Source of the DNA: Diphasiastrum complanatum
Lineage: Eukaryota; Streptophyta; Lycopodiopsida; Lycopodiales; Lycopodiaceae
Length of the DNA: 64,000 nt
Direction of reading: 5' to 3'
NCBI GenBank assembly: GCA_029204225.1
Contig: CM055112.1
Span: forward strand, 30,870,788 to 30,934,787
Positions 21,611 through 32,940 of this stretch are shown one piece after another. A model generated the notes under the pieces. It made no database searches. It saw only the letters and a list, made by a program, of their open reading frames with translations, and was not told the DNA's origin. The position numbers and the translations under genes were made by a program. Position 1 is the stretch's first letter. Each line of letters opens with the position of its first letter.

Positions 21611-24600
21611 AAAATTAGAGATGCAGGAGCATGCTAGAGCATGCTAAATTGGTGTTATGATGTTCAATTTTTTCTACATGTACATTTTTTGTTCTGTTTA
21701 ATATTGGTAATCAAAATCAACAAATATAGTAAGAAAAAACTCGCAAAACTCGCTAAAATATACTCGCAAAATGGCCAACCCCTCCTGGTTACTAGGGGTA
21801 TTTGGTGCACTTAACCTAGTCCGTGAACATGAACATATGATCAAGTATTGTTGGGATAGATACTTGTAGAGTTAACGGATCTTTTTGTGGAAGATTTATG
21901 GGTTAACTTATAAATGATTTAGGTAAGGATCTAAATGTGGTGTGTATAATTGAATTCTTCACCTATACATTGATATTTCTAAACCATTGGCAATTAACTT
22001 GAGTAGTTGATTAGTCCAAGATGAAGTTAATTGGTAAAATGATCAGTGTGATGAGGATTCACCATAAACTGATGGTTTTGAATTATATTGCTTGTGAGAC
22101 GCATGATTAGTGAATCATCAAGATTCATCAGTTAAAACTATGTGCATTGGATATACGGTATTCTTGGGATAGAGTATTCCTTAGTTAAGGAATAGACTCA
22201 GCTCATTAGTGATTGTATCCCTGAGCGCTCAATTGGATAACGAATCCGAGAATGGTAACTGAATTGATATTCAGCAGGACTTTGGGTATCTAGATTTAAT
22301 TCTAGATGGTAATCTAAAGTTTTTGTGGAAATCTCATGACTCTCCTAATGCAGTGCACTCATGCATGCAACAACTTACAATAAGTGTAAATATATCTTTA
22401 TTGGCTAAAATGAAGACTTGTGAAGATGTGTCCTTAGTTGTTGAATTTTGCTTTTAATGTGATGAGAATTAGTCTTGGATGTTGAAGGTCAAATATAAGA
22501 TGCCTTAGGGTCTTTATGGAGGGTATCCAACCCTTGTCAAGGTTCTTGCTGCTTAGAAATTGTAGTAGTAACAAGGTATTTTGAAGTTTTTTAACGAAGT
22601 TGAAATGCACTGACGGTTTACAACATGTCAAGATGAAGTTTGAGCTCCAACCTTATTTGTGAAGGTCCATCCCTTCAGAATGAGCCTTCATCCCTTTAGG
22701 GAAATTTTGGTAACTAAGGGAGAAGACATTGGTCATCACCTCAATGTAAGCTCTAACCATTATTCAAACACCAATGGAAAAAGGCCACGAAGCAAGGGAT
22801 TGTCGGAAAACATCACCATGAAGGGAGCACCAAGTAATGAAGTAAGCTACCCAAATGTGACAAAAAATCCAGCAAATGATAGGTGCTAAAGAAACTGCCA
22901 AAATGTCCACCAAATAGAGCACCAAAGTAAGGAAAAAAGCTGCCCAAGGGTGACCAAAAAAGAAAGATTTAGCAAGCAGTAGGTGGTGAAGAAGGTGCCA
23001 AAAAGTGAGTGAAGTAGGGCGCCACTTCGAAGAGTAATATTTTAGAAAGAGACATCCGATTTGCGGACATGAACTTATTGAGGAGCAAAGAATGTAAAGG
23101 TCCTAAAACAGAATTTTTCATAATAGAAAACGGAATTTTGCTTCTAAAAGGTTAAAATGGATAGAAAATGGATCTTACGGATCAAGAGACTATAGGAAAT
23201 AAGAAGATCCAATCACATACAAAAACAACTAAAATGAAATATACCTCTTTGAGGACTTTGCAAGATCCTTGGATGTAGAGCTTTGTTTGACGTGAAACTT
23301 GGATCGATAGTTTCACCTCAACCTGTTTCCAACTTTTGTCGCAAAAAAGGATGAAAAAAAAAAAATTGTTCTCCTCAAAATTTTGGTTCAAGAGTCGAGG
23401 TTTTCAGAAAATGGCTACCAAAAAAATCACATCATCATGGGCGCAACTTGCTACAACAGCAATGCAGCAAATAGAACTCAATTCTATTCAGAAAAAAAAA
23501 TATCAAAATGTGACTAGAGAATGAAAATGGCTAGAGAGAACCAAAAATTAGCACCTACTCAATTGCTTAGGAAAGTGCTACAATACCATGCTATGAACTC
23601 AACCACATATATTGATATCAATGAAGAACAATCGCTAAACCCCTACAAGCAATAGCTAAGCATAGACAAGAGATCTCTCATGAAGAGCCCAAGTAGTACC
23701 AATTGGTAGAGAAGGAATACAATGATCTATGTATTGACTAAATGATAGCCATATATATGTTATATGGAGGCCCTTAGTGGAACCTTCTATACATTAAGAC
23801 AAATTAGGGTATTTGGGTGCCATAAGGACATGGTATGCTAATTAGAGCAACTAGTGCTTAGGGTTAGGAGAGGACGAGTCTATACTACTCCACCTCTCCT
23901 GGGAACTGAGGTGGGTGCATGCCTAGCTAAAGCAAGTGATCTTATTGCAATTCTTTCCTATTCGCATCAATTCCTTGATGAATCGCGATTCATGGAAACT
24001 TTATTCCTTGTATATCTTATCTTCTTTCCCAAATGAGTGAAACCCTCATTGATATAGCACCTAGTGATTCTATTAATTTCTCATCTGATGTATTTGTCCA
24101 TGTTTTTTCATTTCATGTCTCTCTAGAACTAGGGTACACCTCTTTATATTTCAAAGAACTCAAATCTCTCATTGAGGTTCATTCAAGTTTGCTTTGTTTA
24201 TGTAGGTTAAACATTTGTTAGAATATTGGGGAGAAGATTTTCTTCCGCCCGAAAGAATAATTGTGCGTGGAGTAGGAGCACCTTTTAAGCAACAACTAGA
24301 AGCTTCTCTTGCCTCTCTAAGGTGTGTGTCTTCTTACTTGTCTGCCCTCTATTGCTCTTCTAGTGTGTTGATAATCGTATACAATTAGTTTTATATTTTT
24401 CTCTCAGTGATATAATCCTCAAAAATGAAAATCCCCATATTAAGGTCTTTTGTTGATCTAATTTACATGATTTTGGTTGCGCATTGTAATTTAATTCCTT
24501 TTTCATTGTTTATGTGCTCTACTATGTAAAAGGATGCACTTACATCACCTTGCAAATGTTTGTCCTAACAAAACTTTAATAATATTTTTTTTTTTATTAG

Positions 24601-25390
24601 AAACTTGCATGGTAACTTCTAGGTCACAAAAATACTTCAAGATGTGCATAAGAATTGAAATTGAGGCATTTTCTCTTTTTCACACTAAATTGGACTCAAA
24701 ATTTTTAACTTAGTTTTTACATTGAACCACAAGCAAATGTGTTTGCGTTGTTGCAAACACCAGCAAACGCATATGATGGTAACTATGCTTCCCACAACTA
24801 AATCAATAAGCTTGGTATGATGATGAATGCTAGTAGTTACATCTTCAAGTGCAACAAGATTGTGCTTGATCCTCTCTATTGTGCTTCCTCCTAGTTGCCT
24901 CTTAGTTCGACAAAAGAAAGAGGCTCTTACTTCCTAGCAAAAAGTTACCATCACTACCAGACTTGTGGACATTGACCATATATACCCATCAACTATTTAC
25001 TTGAAAGAAAGCAACACAAATTGCAATCTTACCCAACATCCTATTCTTCTCTTTTTGCACTTGAGCATATATCCAATACCATTAGAAAAATCTAAACAAT
25101 AGAGCTTGAGACATTAATGAGCTTCAAGTTGAGCCAATCATTCATGCCTTTACTTTTTGTGGTCTCCCTTGTTGACATTTTTTACTCCCTACTTTCTCCA
25201 GTTTCTTGATTTGATGGTGCACTAATATCATTTACCCATTCATGAAGCAAAGATTTCATGGAACCAAAAAGTTATTCTACTATTGTGATCACTCACATTT
25301 AGGCTAAGCGATATGGACAATCCTTAAGATGACACTTACTAGAGTAGCAAAGCTCCCTTGGACATGCATGTTTCTTGGCATAACACTCAT
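21611..25390. other. AT-rich stretch without a supported gene
   Basis: No recognisable coding sequence. The frame at 22659-22889 is part of a degenerate repeat (see 22820-23025). Frames at 23336-23524 and 23854-24221 have no motifs. The stretch just left of gypsy B (25200-25400) may be decayed upstream gypsy sequence, but I cannot show it. Confidence 0.55.
22820..23025. repeat. two diverged ~95-bp direct repeats
   Basis: Both copies run AGCACCAA-GTAA...AAGCT(A/G)CCCAA...GTGAC(C/A)AAAAA...GCAA(A/G)...TAGGTG(C/G)T-AAGAA...TGCCAAAA. The second ends in AGGGCGCC. Origin unknown. Confidence 0.65.
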
Positions 25391-25410
25391 TTTTACATCA
25401 TATTTTCACT

Positions 25411-25988
25411 TTGTGGGCCATGGCTCAATGGTACATCTTAAAGGCGATGAGCCTGATCTACCTTTTTGTAACTGCTCATGAGGCTAATCAATGTTTGTTG
25501 GATTCTGAGTATCACTCTGTTACTCATAATTTCCATGTTGATAAATCGCCTTTCCCTAAAGCATTGTCTTTTTCTAATGTCAATTTACAATCAACACCTG
25601 AGGGTAAAATCTTCAAAAGACTTAGGGAGGAATATAGTGATATATTCCTTGAGCAGTTGCCTCTTCCCCCCTCTCGGGGATTAGACCATCATATTGATCT
25701 TCTTCCCAACAGCTCTCTTGCATCGCTTTTTCCTTACAAGATGAGCCCGAAGGAAGAAGATGAGGTTGCTAAGCAACTTGAGGAATTATTATGTAAGGGC
25801 CATATTCGACCCAGTAAGTCCCCTTGGGAAGCTCCTGTATTATTAACCAGCAAGAAAGACGGTGGTATTCGTCTTTGTGTCGATTATAAAAAGCTTAATA
25901 AAATGAGTATCAAAATTAAATGGACGACTTAATGGACCAATTGAATGGTGCTAGATATTTCACCAAATTGGACCTTAGGTCGGGGTAC
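25411..25988 (+). pseudogene. gypsy B pol, left piece (RT fingers)
   Basis: The frame reads a linker, then [50 protein letters not shown] and [12 protein letters not shown], the standard gypsy RT start. A frame break near 25915 is followed by [23 protein letters not shown] in another frame up to the A1 insertion. RT would copy the element RNA; this copy cannot. Confidence 0.88.
25984..25988. repeat. target site duplication GGTAC, left copy (A1)
   Basis: GGTAC precedes the A1 LTR at 25989 and is repeated at 31846-31850 directly after the other LTR. Confidence 0.9.
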
Positions 25989-26397
25989 AGTTACGAATGA
26001 AGCCACAATTGATCTAGAGCTAAGCTATGAAAGCATCACATAAGCAAGACTTAACCCTAGAAAGCAGGAAAGAGAGAGATTAAGAAGATTAAAGAGAGAG
26101 ATCAATATCATCAACTGAATAACAAATGACACAATTTCCCTACTTATAGCCAAGAGGAAGCTCTAAAAGGAAGCTTCCGGTGGCTAGGGCCCAACTGGGA
26201 GGGATAATAGTGCGCCCTCCAAGAAGGCCCCCACTCTCCAATCATATGTCCAAATGGCCTAATATGAATAATAAGGCCAAAGGCCAACCATATAGTCTAA
26301 GTGTCACTATAAATAAAAAGGGCCCAAGGCCTGCTTATGCATAAAGTAAAGTAAATGTAAATGGACGCGGCGAATGTAATGAACCAAGTCCATGACT
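25989..26397 (-). repeat. gypsy A1 3' LTR (409 bp)
   Basis: In element orientation it starts AGTCATGGACT and ends CATTCGTAACT. The purine tract TGTGTCGGGGAG lies directly before it (plus strand 26398-26409). It lacks the 40-bp duplication seen in the partner LTR. Confidence 0.9.
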
Positions 26398-26469
26398 CTC
26401 CCCGACACAAAAAAAAAGACCCAACTGCCGAAAAGAAACTGGATCAAACAGCAACAAGCCCTGGTGCAT

Positions 26470-26766
26470 CAACAACTAGAGCAGCATCTGATGTAGAGGA
26501 ATCAACAAGTGCAGCAAGAGCATGATCCTGATCCGCAAGTCCCATGTGGCCTCCTCAATAGGACGACCATCCAATTGGACCAAAAACTGAATTTGCCGGC
26601 AGCATCGACTATGGTGAAGGCGAACCTGGTGAATGGCAGCTGGTACGAAAGGGAACAGCTTAGGATCAACATGGCGACGAAGGGAACATCTCGGCTGCGT
26701 CATCTGACACCAAGCAATATGGAACAACCAGGAATGCCAAGGAACTAGAAGAAGATCAAGCAGCAA
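26470..26766 (-). pseudogene. gypsy A1 chromodomain remnant
   Basis: The minus strand reads PAAIHQVRLHHSRCCRQIQF, then LVQLDGRPIEEATW, matching the integrase tail of A2. Where A2 has a TAG stop, this copy has CAG (Gln), which shows the ancestral frame was open. The integrase core upstream is missing. Confidence 0.8.
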
Positions 26767-27312
26767 CCAGGAATGCCAAGGTATCTGTAATGCCCAAGAT
26801 AGTAGAGGATCAGCCCAAAAGATAGGGACATCATACCAAGGTATCCAAAAAGCCCGAGAAGGTAGAACTGCATCAGCAACGGGAAGCCAATAAGGAAACT
26901 AGAAAAGAGATGGACACTCATCACGAATAGCCGCATGATACACGTAACCATCAACCATATGTGCAAGGTGCCCCAAGAAAAGATAGCAGCATCGGAAGAC
27001 TAGCACCAAGGAGATCATCCTGACAAAGGATAGCTTAAAATGGAGAAATATGCACCAACATGGTCAAAAGCCCAAGGTATCCATAGGGCCCATGAATGAG
27101 AAGTACCAATGGCATACGGTACCCTCAAGGCCCATATCACGAGAAGAGCAGCATGCCAAAGGCTCCAGAAGGTCCAAGAAATTAATGCATCATCTAAAAA
27201 GACATGATGCATGAAAATAGTAGCAACAAATCTAGAAATAGTAGAGGCCCCAACTGACAAACTGTAGCTGAAAAACTCATCCAGAAAGGCCTCATATGGA
27301 CATACCAATCCA

Positions 27313-28488
27313 TCATAGGATACACCAAAAACGGATGGAGAATCGGATGCCATCGGAACTGGCCGCAAGTGTAATCCCAAAGTACACACCAGGCGCACAA
27401 GTGAGGAATAGAAGAAATGCACTGGAACGAGGAACAGGATCCCCAACATCAGTAGCAAGCATCGGATCAATATCCACGTGTAGCTGGGAATGAGTATCAA
27501 AGCACATATGAGCAATACTGAAGTATATGGCGGCAACATCCCCAAAAACTATCCAAGAGAGGAGAAGGAACTCTCTCAAGGTATCCTGATGGTCTCGGAA
27601 AACCAGAACAAAGTGGCAACTCAGCATCGAAGACCAAGCGATATGGAGCAACCTGAAATGACGGGGAATCTGAAGATCACCTGGACAAACAGTAGCTGGA
27701 ACGGAGGCAATAACCCAAGCCATCAAGATATGCCAAGCCTGACAATGAGCAACAATCCAAGGAACAAATAGAGAGCCACATGCATAATCATAGAGATATC
27801 CGCACCATAGGCGATCAGTAATATGGAAAAACCAGCACCAATCAACAGGTCCAAATGGAAACCAAGCTATACGTAATAACCAGGAATGCCATATATCCAT
27901 AGCATCGGCATGGACTTCAGCAAGCCTATATGTAGAAACACAAGGAGACTGAAGGATGCCCGTATACTCATCTAGAAAGATCCCAGCATATAAATACCCT
28001 AGATAAGTAATAGTAACCATCTGGCAAATATCCTCGGATGGAAAATTTGTAACGGTAAGGGCCAAAGGCGCATAAATCATGTAAGGAACCGTAGAAATAT
28101 CATGAGGCGGTTCACAAACCTCAAGCAGAGATCCATGGAGTAAAGCAAAAGAAGATACAACCTGATCACCAATAGCGAGGGAACCATCAAACGTGGACCC
28201 GTGAAGAACCCCATAGAAATCAGCAGGAACATCGGCCATAACGGACTCAAGAGATGGAGATATAGAGACCAATGGAGAAGATACTGCACCAACCACCGAA
28301 CCAGGAGGGCTATCTGGGGTATGCACAAAAGCAATAGTAGAAATACCACCAAGGTATACGGCCTGAATATCAATGAAACCAGGAATGACCACTGAATACA
28401 ATATTTGTGAATCAAGGCATATAGGCACAAGGCACACAGTAACAACCTGTAAATCCGGAGCAACATCAACCTGAGGAAGAGGACCCAC
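27313..28488 (-). CDS. unknown 391-codon open frame inside gypsy A1
   Basis: I do not recognise this product. It occupies the place of pol in A1 and stays open for 391 codons. It is rich in Trp, Ile, Leu and His, with motifs such as WHSWLLRIAWFP and RLLHIAW. Related peptides (PWHSWLFHIAW) occur in a separate frame near 26710-26766, so the region is built from degenerate repeats. At DNA level AAGCRATATGGARCAACC recurs near 26713, 27637 and, weaker, 27864. No RT, protease or integrase motif is seen. It may be a captured gene piece, an expanded linker or chance openness of repeats. Confidence 0.35.
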   Translation of the reverse strand: MGPLPQVDVAPDLQVVTVCLVPICLDSQILYSVVIPGFIDIQAVYLGGISTIAFVHTPDSPPGSVVGAVSSPLVSISPSLESVMADVPADFYGVLHGSTFDGSLAIGDQVVSSFALLHGSLLEVCEPPHDISTVPYMIYAPLALTVTNFPSEDICQMVTITYLGYLYAGIFLDEYTGILQSPCVSTYRLAEVHADAMDIWHSWLLRIAWFPFGPVDWCWFFHITDRLWCGYLYDYACGSLFVPWIVAHCQAWHILMAWVIASVPATVCPGDLQIPRHFRLLHIAWSSMLSCHFVLVFRDHQDTLREFLLLSWIVFGDVAAIYFSIAHMCFDTHSQLHVDIDPMLATDVGDPVPRSSAFLLFLTCAPGVYFGITLAASSDGIRFSIRFWCIL

Positions 28489-28658
28489 GGATGGTGAAAG
28501 TGAAGCAACAACTGATGTACTTTGAATGGAAAGAAGAGCTACATCCTGAGCCTTTGGCAGGCACGCATAAACTGCTTCCCGGTAACCAACTGATAGTCAC
28601 CCTGGGAATCAGTACCAGCAAGTGAATGATGCTGACCAGCATGAGTAAAGGAAAGTGT

Positions 28659-29222
28659 CTACTGAGAGAGATCCATAGCAACAGTACCAAGTGAAGAGAA
28701 CCAGTCTGCACCCAAAATAATGTCATAGTGCTTCAGAGAAATGATGTAGAAATCTGCCTGACCAGAAAAATCACCAACGCGATAATTCAAGCCCTGAATC
28801 ATCTGAGAACTGGGAAAAGAATGGGAACGAGCAACCTCAACACTGAGAGGCTGGGAAGCAGGAACAGGTGTAGCATGAATCCTGGTGGAAATGTGACTGC
28901 TAATAAATGAATGTGTATTGTCTGTATCCACTAAAGCAATATACTCTCGCCCCGCATCTAGAATAATATTGTCCACAAATGGAACAACATATGTAGGCAT
29001 AATAACAGAAGCATCAACTGATAAGTTCTGGCCTAAATATGCATCTAGAAGAACCGCATACTCATCTAGACGGGTATCAACAAAATCAGCTAGTGAGTAT
29101 ACAATAGGACCATCATGAAATGTATAACCGTATGCCATATGGAGATCTACTGGAGTAGCCAAAGCATCTGAAACCATAGACCCATGAATGATATCGAAAT
29201 AAGGAGCATAGGCGACAAACAT
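28659..29222 (-). pseudogene. gypsy A1 protease-like region
   Basis: The minus strand contains REYIALVDTDNTHSFISS and GADWFSSLG, matching ALVDTGSTHSFISS and GADWFVSLG of A2. This is the aspartic protease that matures Gag-Pol. The catalytic triplet DTG has become DTD, so it should be inactive. Upstream, a 64-bp direct repeat (29163 and 29227) and an acidic linker replace the zinc knuckle of A2. Confidence 0.75.
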
Positions 29223-29290
29223 CTATAGCATCTGAAACCATAGACCCATGAATGATATTGAAATAAGGAGCATAGGTGACAACATCTATA
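29163..29290. repeat. 64-bp tandem duplication in gypsy A1
   Basis: A unit starting AGCATCTGAAACCATAGACC occurs at 29163 and 29227 with a few mismatches; both encode APYF(D/N)IIHGSMVSD on the minus strand. Confidence 0.88.
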
Positions 29291-29555
29291 GCATGGCGCT
29301 CAGGAACACAAGTAGCATCAAAGTACTCAACAACAATATCAAAGCATGGAACAGCATCATCAATAGTATCATAGCATGCTATATCAGTATCAAGGACCAT
29401 ATCAGCCGCAACCTGTATATGTGAATCAGCATCAGTAGGAACCTGTATATGTGACTCTGACTCACAATGGGATACAATGATGAGCTCAGGTAGATCAATA
29501 ACTATTTCAAGTAAATCAGGCAACTCGCTCAAACTGTGATATAGAATCCTGAAGG

Positions 29556-30545
29556 TCAACGAACAGACGTGTAACGTCGGACAAAAGCAGGTCGAGGGGT
29601 CGGAGGACGAGGAGACAAAGGGACAATGCAAGGAGCTGGAATCGAAGGGGCAGGTGTAGGGGCAGACATAGCGGGAAAAGATGAAGCAGAAGGACGGGGT
29701 CGGGAGAAGCGGGAAGGAAGGGTGTCAGAGTACTTGTGCTGTAAAGTATTGGCAAGAGACATCGCCTCAACAAGTGTGGGAGGACGGAAGGAAGAAACAT
29801 CGTAACGTAAGGCACCACGAAGCCCAACAATGTAACGAGAAATAAGCTTAGTGGGCGGTAGATCTGTGAAAAGATAAGAAAGCTCCATAAACTGATCTGT
29901 ATAAAAAGCAAGGTCACTGGTCTGAGTGAGACTACGGAATGTATTACGTTGGCGGTCGAGCCACTGAGGATCAATCATAGCATGACGGAGGTCACAGCGA
30001 AAGGTATGCCATATATGGAGCCCTTCCCGATCAGGATCAGCTCGATAAACTCGCCACCACGTGGTGGCGCGTCCATCTAAGTGTAAAGCAGCCAACTGGA
30101 TCTTCTGAGGATCAATCTTAGGGTACATCTGAAAATATGTGTCAAGCTTAGCAAACCAATTTTCTAATAAGTTCCCGTCAGAGGAACCGGAATAGGTAGC
30201 AAGCTGTACCCTATCACGAAAGTCTCGAGCAAAGTGTGGCTCAGGAACTGGGGGACGTGGAAAGAAACCAGGAGGTGGGTTAGGTGGAATGAACGGTCCA
30301 CCACCAGGCTGACTAGCAGAAGAAGATGGAAATCCAAATGGAGGGGGAGTCCCAAATGAAAGAAAGACAGGAGCTTTTCTAGGACCATGAGGCTGTAAAG
30401 AATCAATATGTGACTGCATAGTGAGAAAGCCGGTCATAACTGTATTGAAGCGAAGAACAAGGCCAGAAAGGGTTTCATCCATGCGCCGAAACTGATCGGA
30501 TAAGTTTTTTGGAACAGTTTCACTCGGGGTAGGTGAATGTGCCAT
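29556..30545 (-). CDS. gypsy A1 gag, open frame without zinc knuckle
   Basis: The frame starts at an ATG at 30545 (MAHSPTPSE) and stays open for about 330 codons. The gag core reads LLENWFAKLDTYFQMYPKID, QLAALHLDGRATTWWRVY, FRCDLRHAMIDPQWLDRQRN and LISRYIVGLRGALRYDV, close to A2. A Pro-rich segment precedes the core. The A2 frame continues into a CCHC knuckle (CFRCKSPDHIARDC); here the frame ends after RRYTSVR and the knuckle is absent. Gag would assemble the particle. It is intact enough to be made, but its RNA packaging is doubtful. Confidence 0.75.
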   Translation of the reverse strand: MAHSPTPSETVPKNLSDQFRRMDETLSGLVLRFNTVMTGFLTMQSHIDSLQPHGPRKAPVFLSFGTPPPFGFPSSSASQPGGGPFIPPNPPPGFFPRPPVPEPHFARDFRDRVQLATYSGSSDGNLLENWFAKLDTYFQMYPKIDPQKIQLAALHLDGRATTWWRVYRADPDREGLHIWHTFRCDLRHAMIDPQWLDRQRNTFRSLTQTSDLAFYTDQFMELSYLFTDLPPTKLISRYIVGLRGALRYDVSSFRPPTLVEAMSLANTLQHKYSDTLPSRFSRPRPSASSFPAMSAPTPAPSIPAPCIVPLSPRPPTPRPAFVRRYTSVR

Positions 30546-30931
30546 AATGATAGTGGAAGGAATAGACGAAAACTTGAGGGAGCGGACTCTTGTCGTCACT
30601 CCAAGTTAGTCTAATAAAACCAATATTATCACAACTAAGAAAGGGCAGCAAATAACAAATGGAAAAAGTGAAAATGAAGGCTGTAAAAATGCGCTGGACA
30701 GCCAGGAGGGAAATGTCAAATTGGAATATCAAACGGAGTCGGAATTCCGTGAAATGTGGCTGAGGATGGGCGTTGGAGAGCCTTTTGATAAACTGTGAAA
30801 GATGGCTGGAAACGGATAAAATAATAGGCGAAAGTGAGAAGTTGGAAGGGCTGGGGCAGCGATGAACAGGTTGCAAGATTTTGGCAATTTGGAATAGCAA
30901 ACGATTACGGAATTGGGTGATTTTTGGATAG

Positions 30932-30933
<2 letters not shown>

Positions 30934-30996
<63 letters not shown>
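30934..30996 (-). repeat. (GA)n in the gypsy A1 leader
   Basis: About 63 bp of GA lies between gag and the primer site. No LINE sequence adjoins it. Read on the element strand it is (TC)n. Confidence 0.95.
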
Positions 30997-30998
<2 letters not shown>

Positions 30999-31009
30999 GA
31001 AGATCCAAG

Positions 31010-31390
31010 CTGAAAATGGGTGCTGGGCAGCAGCTAGTAAGATCCACAAATGTCCTGCAACATGATGGAAAAACCGCTGAAAATGGTGACGAAGTAGGGT
31101 GCTGAACAGCCTCCAAACAATCAACAAAATGGATAGCAAATCGGTGGAGAAATCCGTCGAAGATGGCAAGGTAGCAGGGCGCTAGGTAGTAGCTACCAAA
31201 ATCCGCAGATAACCTGAAAAAAAATGGAGAAAACCACTGAAAATGGTGATGAAGTAGGGCGCTGGACATCCTCCAATCAAGCCACGAAATGTGCAGCAAA
31301 TCGTTGGAGAAAATCGACGAAAGTGACAAGGTAGTAGGGCGCGGGACAGCCTCTACTAAATCTGAAAAAGTAGTCCAGGAAAGTGCTCTA
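31010..31390 (-). repeat. degenerate ~120-bp repeats in the A1 leader
   Basis: About three units contain GTAGGGCGCTGGACAGCC-like, GCAAATCGGTGGAGAAA-like and GAAAATGGTGA-like parts. The A2 leader shows the same theme on the other strand (GGGCGCCCTACTGC near 51895-52230). Confidence 0.7.
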
Positions 31391-31396
31391 ATACCA
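31383..31396 (-). promoter_or_regulatory. primer-binding site of gypsy A1
   Basis: On the minus strand TGGTATTAGAGCAC directly follows the LTR end, one base different from the initiator-methionine tRNA complement in A2. Confidence 0.85.
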
Positions 31397-31845
31397 AGTT
31401 ACGAATGAAGCCACAATTGATCTAGAGCTAAGCTATGAAAGCATCACATAAGCAAGACTTAAACCTAGCTAAGCTATGAAAGCATCACATAAGCAAGACT
31501 TAACCCTAGAAAGCAGGAAAGAGAGAGATTAAGGAGACTAAAGAGAGATCAATATTATCAGCTGAATAACAAATGACTCATTTCCCTACTTATAGCCAAG
31601 AGGAAGCCCTAAAAGGAAGCTTCCGGTGGCTAGGGCCCAACTGGGAGGGATAATAGTGCGCCCTCCAAGAAGGCCCCCACTCTCCAGTCATATGTCCAAA
31701 TGGTCTAATAATGAATAATAAGGCCAAAGGCCAACCATATAGTCTAAGTGTCACTAATGAATAAAAAGGGCCCAAGGCCTGCTTATGCATAAAGTAAAGT
31801 AAATGTAAATGGATGCGGTGAATGTAATGAGCCAAGTCCATAACT
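31397..31845 (-). repeat. gypsy A1 5' LTR (449 bp)
   Basis: In element orientation it starts AGTTATGGACT and ends CATTCGTAACT. A 40-bp direct duplication (unit with CTAAGCTATGAAAGCATC, near 31430-31505) makes it longer than its partner. Confidence 0.9.
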
Positions 31846-31850
31846 GGTAC
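31846..31850. repeat. target site duplication GGTAC, right copy (A1)
   Basis: It matches 25984-25988 exactly. Confidence 0.9.
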
Positions 31851-32829
31851 CATCAAATCAAAATCTACGAGGGAGATGTTTCCAAAACTGGTTTTCGCTC
31901 TAGGTACGGTCATTACGAATTTCTTGGTTTTACCCCTTGGTCTAACTAATGCCTCGGCAACCTTCCAATAGATGATGTGAACGATATCCTTCGTCCTTAT
32001 CTTGGAAAGTTTTTGGTGGTATTTTTGGACGATACTTTGATTTATAGTAGAACTCTTGAGAAGCATGAAACGCATTTGCGTACGGTCTTAGATACTCTAA
32101 GACAGGCAAAGCTCTATGCTAAGGAGTCTAAGTGTGAGCTTTTTCAAACAAAACTCAAATACTTGGAACATATCGTTTCCGATCGAGGTCTTGAGATCAA
32201 TTACGATAAGGTCTAGAAAGTTCGTGATTGGCCTATCCTGAAAATCATAAGGGAAGTTAAATCTTTTTTAGGCTTCATAGGTTTTTTCCATAAATTTATT
32301 AAGGATTATGCTTTAATTGCATTACCTCTAATGAATCTTCTTAAGGGAGTGAAGAAAGCCAAATAGAAAACTAAAAAGGGTAATAAGAAGAAAGTCGGAA
32401 GGTGTTTGAAAATCAGTCCACCTGTTATTTGGACCGATGAACTTAATCAAAGCTTTGAGGCTTTGAAAATGTTAAGTGTCTACAGCCCCTATTTTACACA
32501 TAGTCGACCCTAGCAAACCTTTCCTGGTGGAAACAAATGCTAGTGACTATGCGGTGGGTGCAGTCCTTTACCAGGACGGTAGACTAGTGGCTTTTGAAAG
32601 CAAGAAGTTGGACCCAGCTCAAAGTAGATATTCTACTTATGAGGAACTTTTTGCTGTCATCCATGCATTAAAGATCTTGAGACATTATTTGTACGAATCT
32701 AAATTCGTGGTTGTGACTAATCACGAATCTCTTAAGTTTGCCTCAGACCTCAGGGATAGTAAGGCCCGTTGGTTGAAATTCATTCAGGAGTTCGAATTCG
32801 ACATTAAGTACCATCGTGGTGCGGCAAAT
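31846..32829 (+). pseudogene. gypsy B pol, right piece (RT palm, RNase H)
   Basis: It resumes HQIKIYEGDVSKTGF..RYGHYEF and LTNASATFQ, with the catalytic block as FLDDTLIYSRT (normally YxDD). It continues CELFQTKLKYLEHIVS, KSFLGFIGFFHKFI and RNase H blocks FLVETNASDYAVGAVLYQD and LRHYLYESKFVVVTNHESL, up to IKYHRGAAN. There are stops near 31971, 32214 and 32365, and a shift near 32470. It ends before the VADALSR block. Confidence 0.88.
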
Positions 32830-32938
32830 GGAAGGTTCAACTCATAAATCAGACTGGCCACAGCCTGTGTGGCCTCTCTGTCCATGTGCGGCTGATGCGC
32901 GCTGCGAATGCTCTGCTGCCTAAGAACTCTCCCTGCTG
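32818..32938 (-). pseudogene. inverted N-terminal piece of the hAT transposase
   Basis: The minus strand reads GRVLRQQSIRSAHQPHMD then REATQAVASLIYELNLPFAAP, the segment that in hAT proteins stands just before the RSxxFRRA region. That region starts at 32941 on the plus strand, so about 120 bp are flipped in place. The left edge shares GGTGCGGCAAAT with the gypsy B end. Confidence 0.7.
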
Positions 32939-32940
32939 GG

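Larger units (their letters stand above)
25989..31845 (-). mobile_element. gypsy A1, complete but pol-less derivative
   Basis: This is an LTR element on the minus strand with both LTRs, a primer site, gag, a decayed protease region, a chromodomain scrap and a purine tract. It is flanked by a perfect 5-bp duplication. Its LTRs and gag match gypsy A2 (51391-58096), but reverse transcriptase, RNase H and integrase are missing. In their place is about 1.9 kb of unrelated sequence with a long open frame, so it could move only with proteins from another copy. Confidence 0.9.
25411..32829 (+). mobile_element. gypsy B fragment, split by gypsy A1
   Basis: Two pieces (25411-25988 and 31846-32829) form one contiguous gypsy pol segment once gypsy A1 and one copy of its GGTAC duplication are removed. 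The left end fades out and the right end stops inside RNase H at the junction with hAT sequence. No LTR of this element is present. Confidence 0.88.

Noticed and set aside
30934-30996. (GA)n in gypsy A1 as another LINE landing site
   Set aside because: No LINE 3' end, hairpin or ORF2 sequence beside it; it lies in the element leader.
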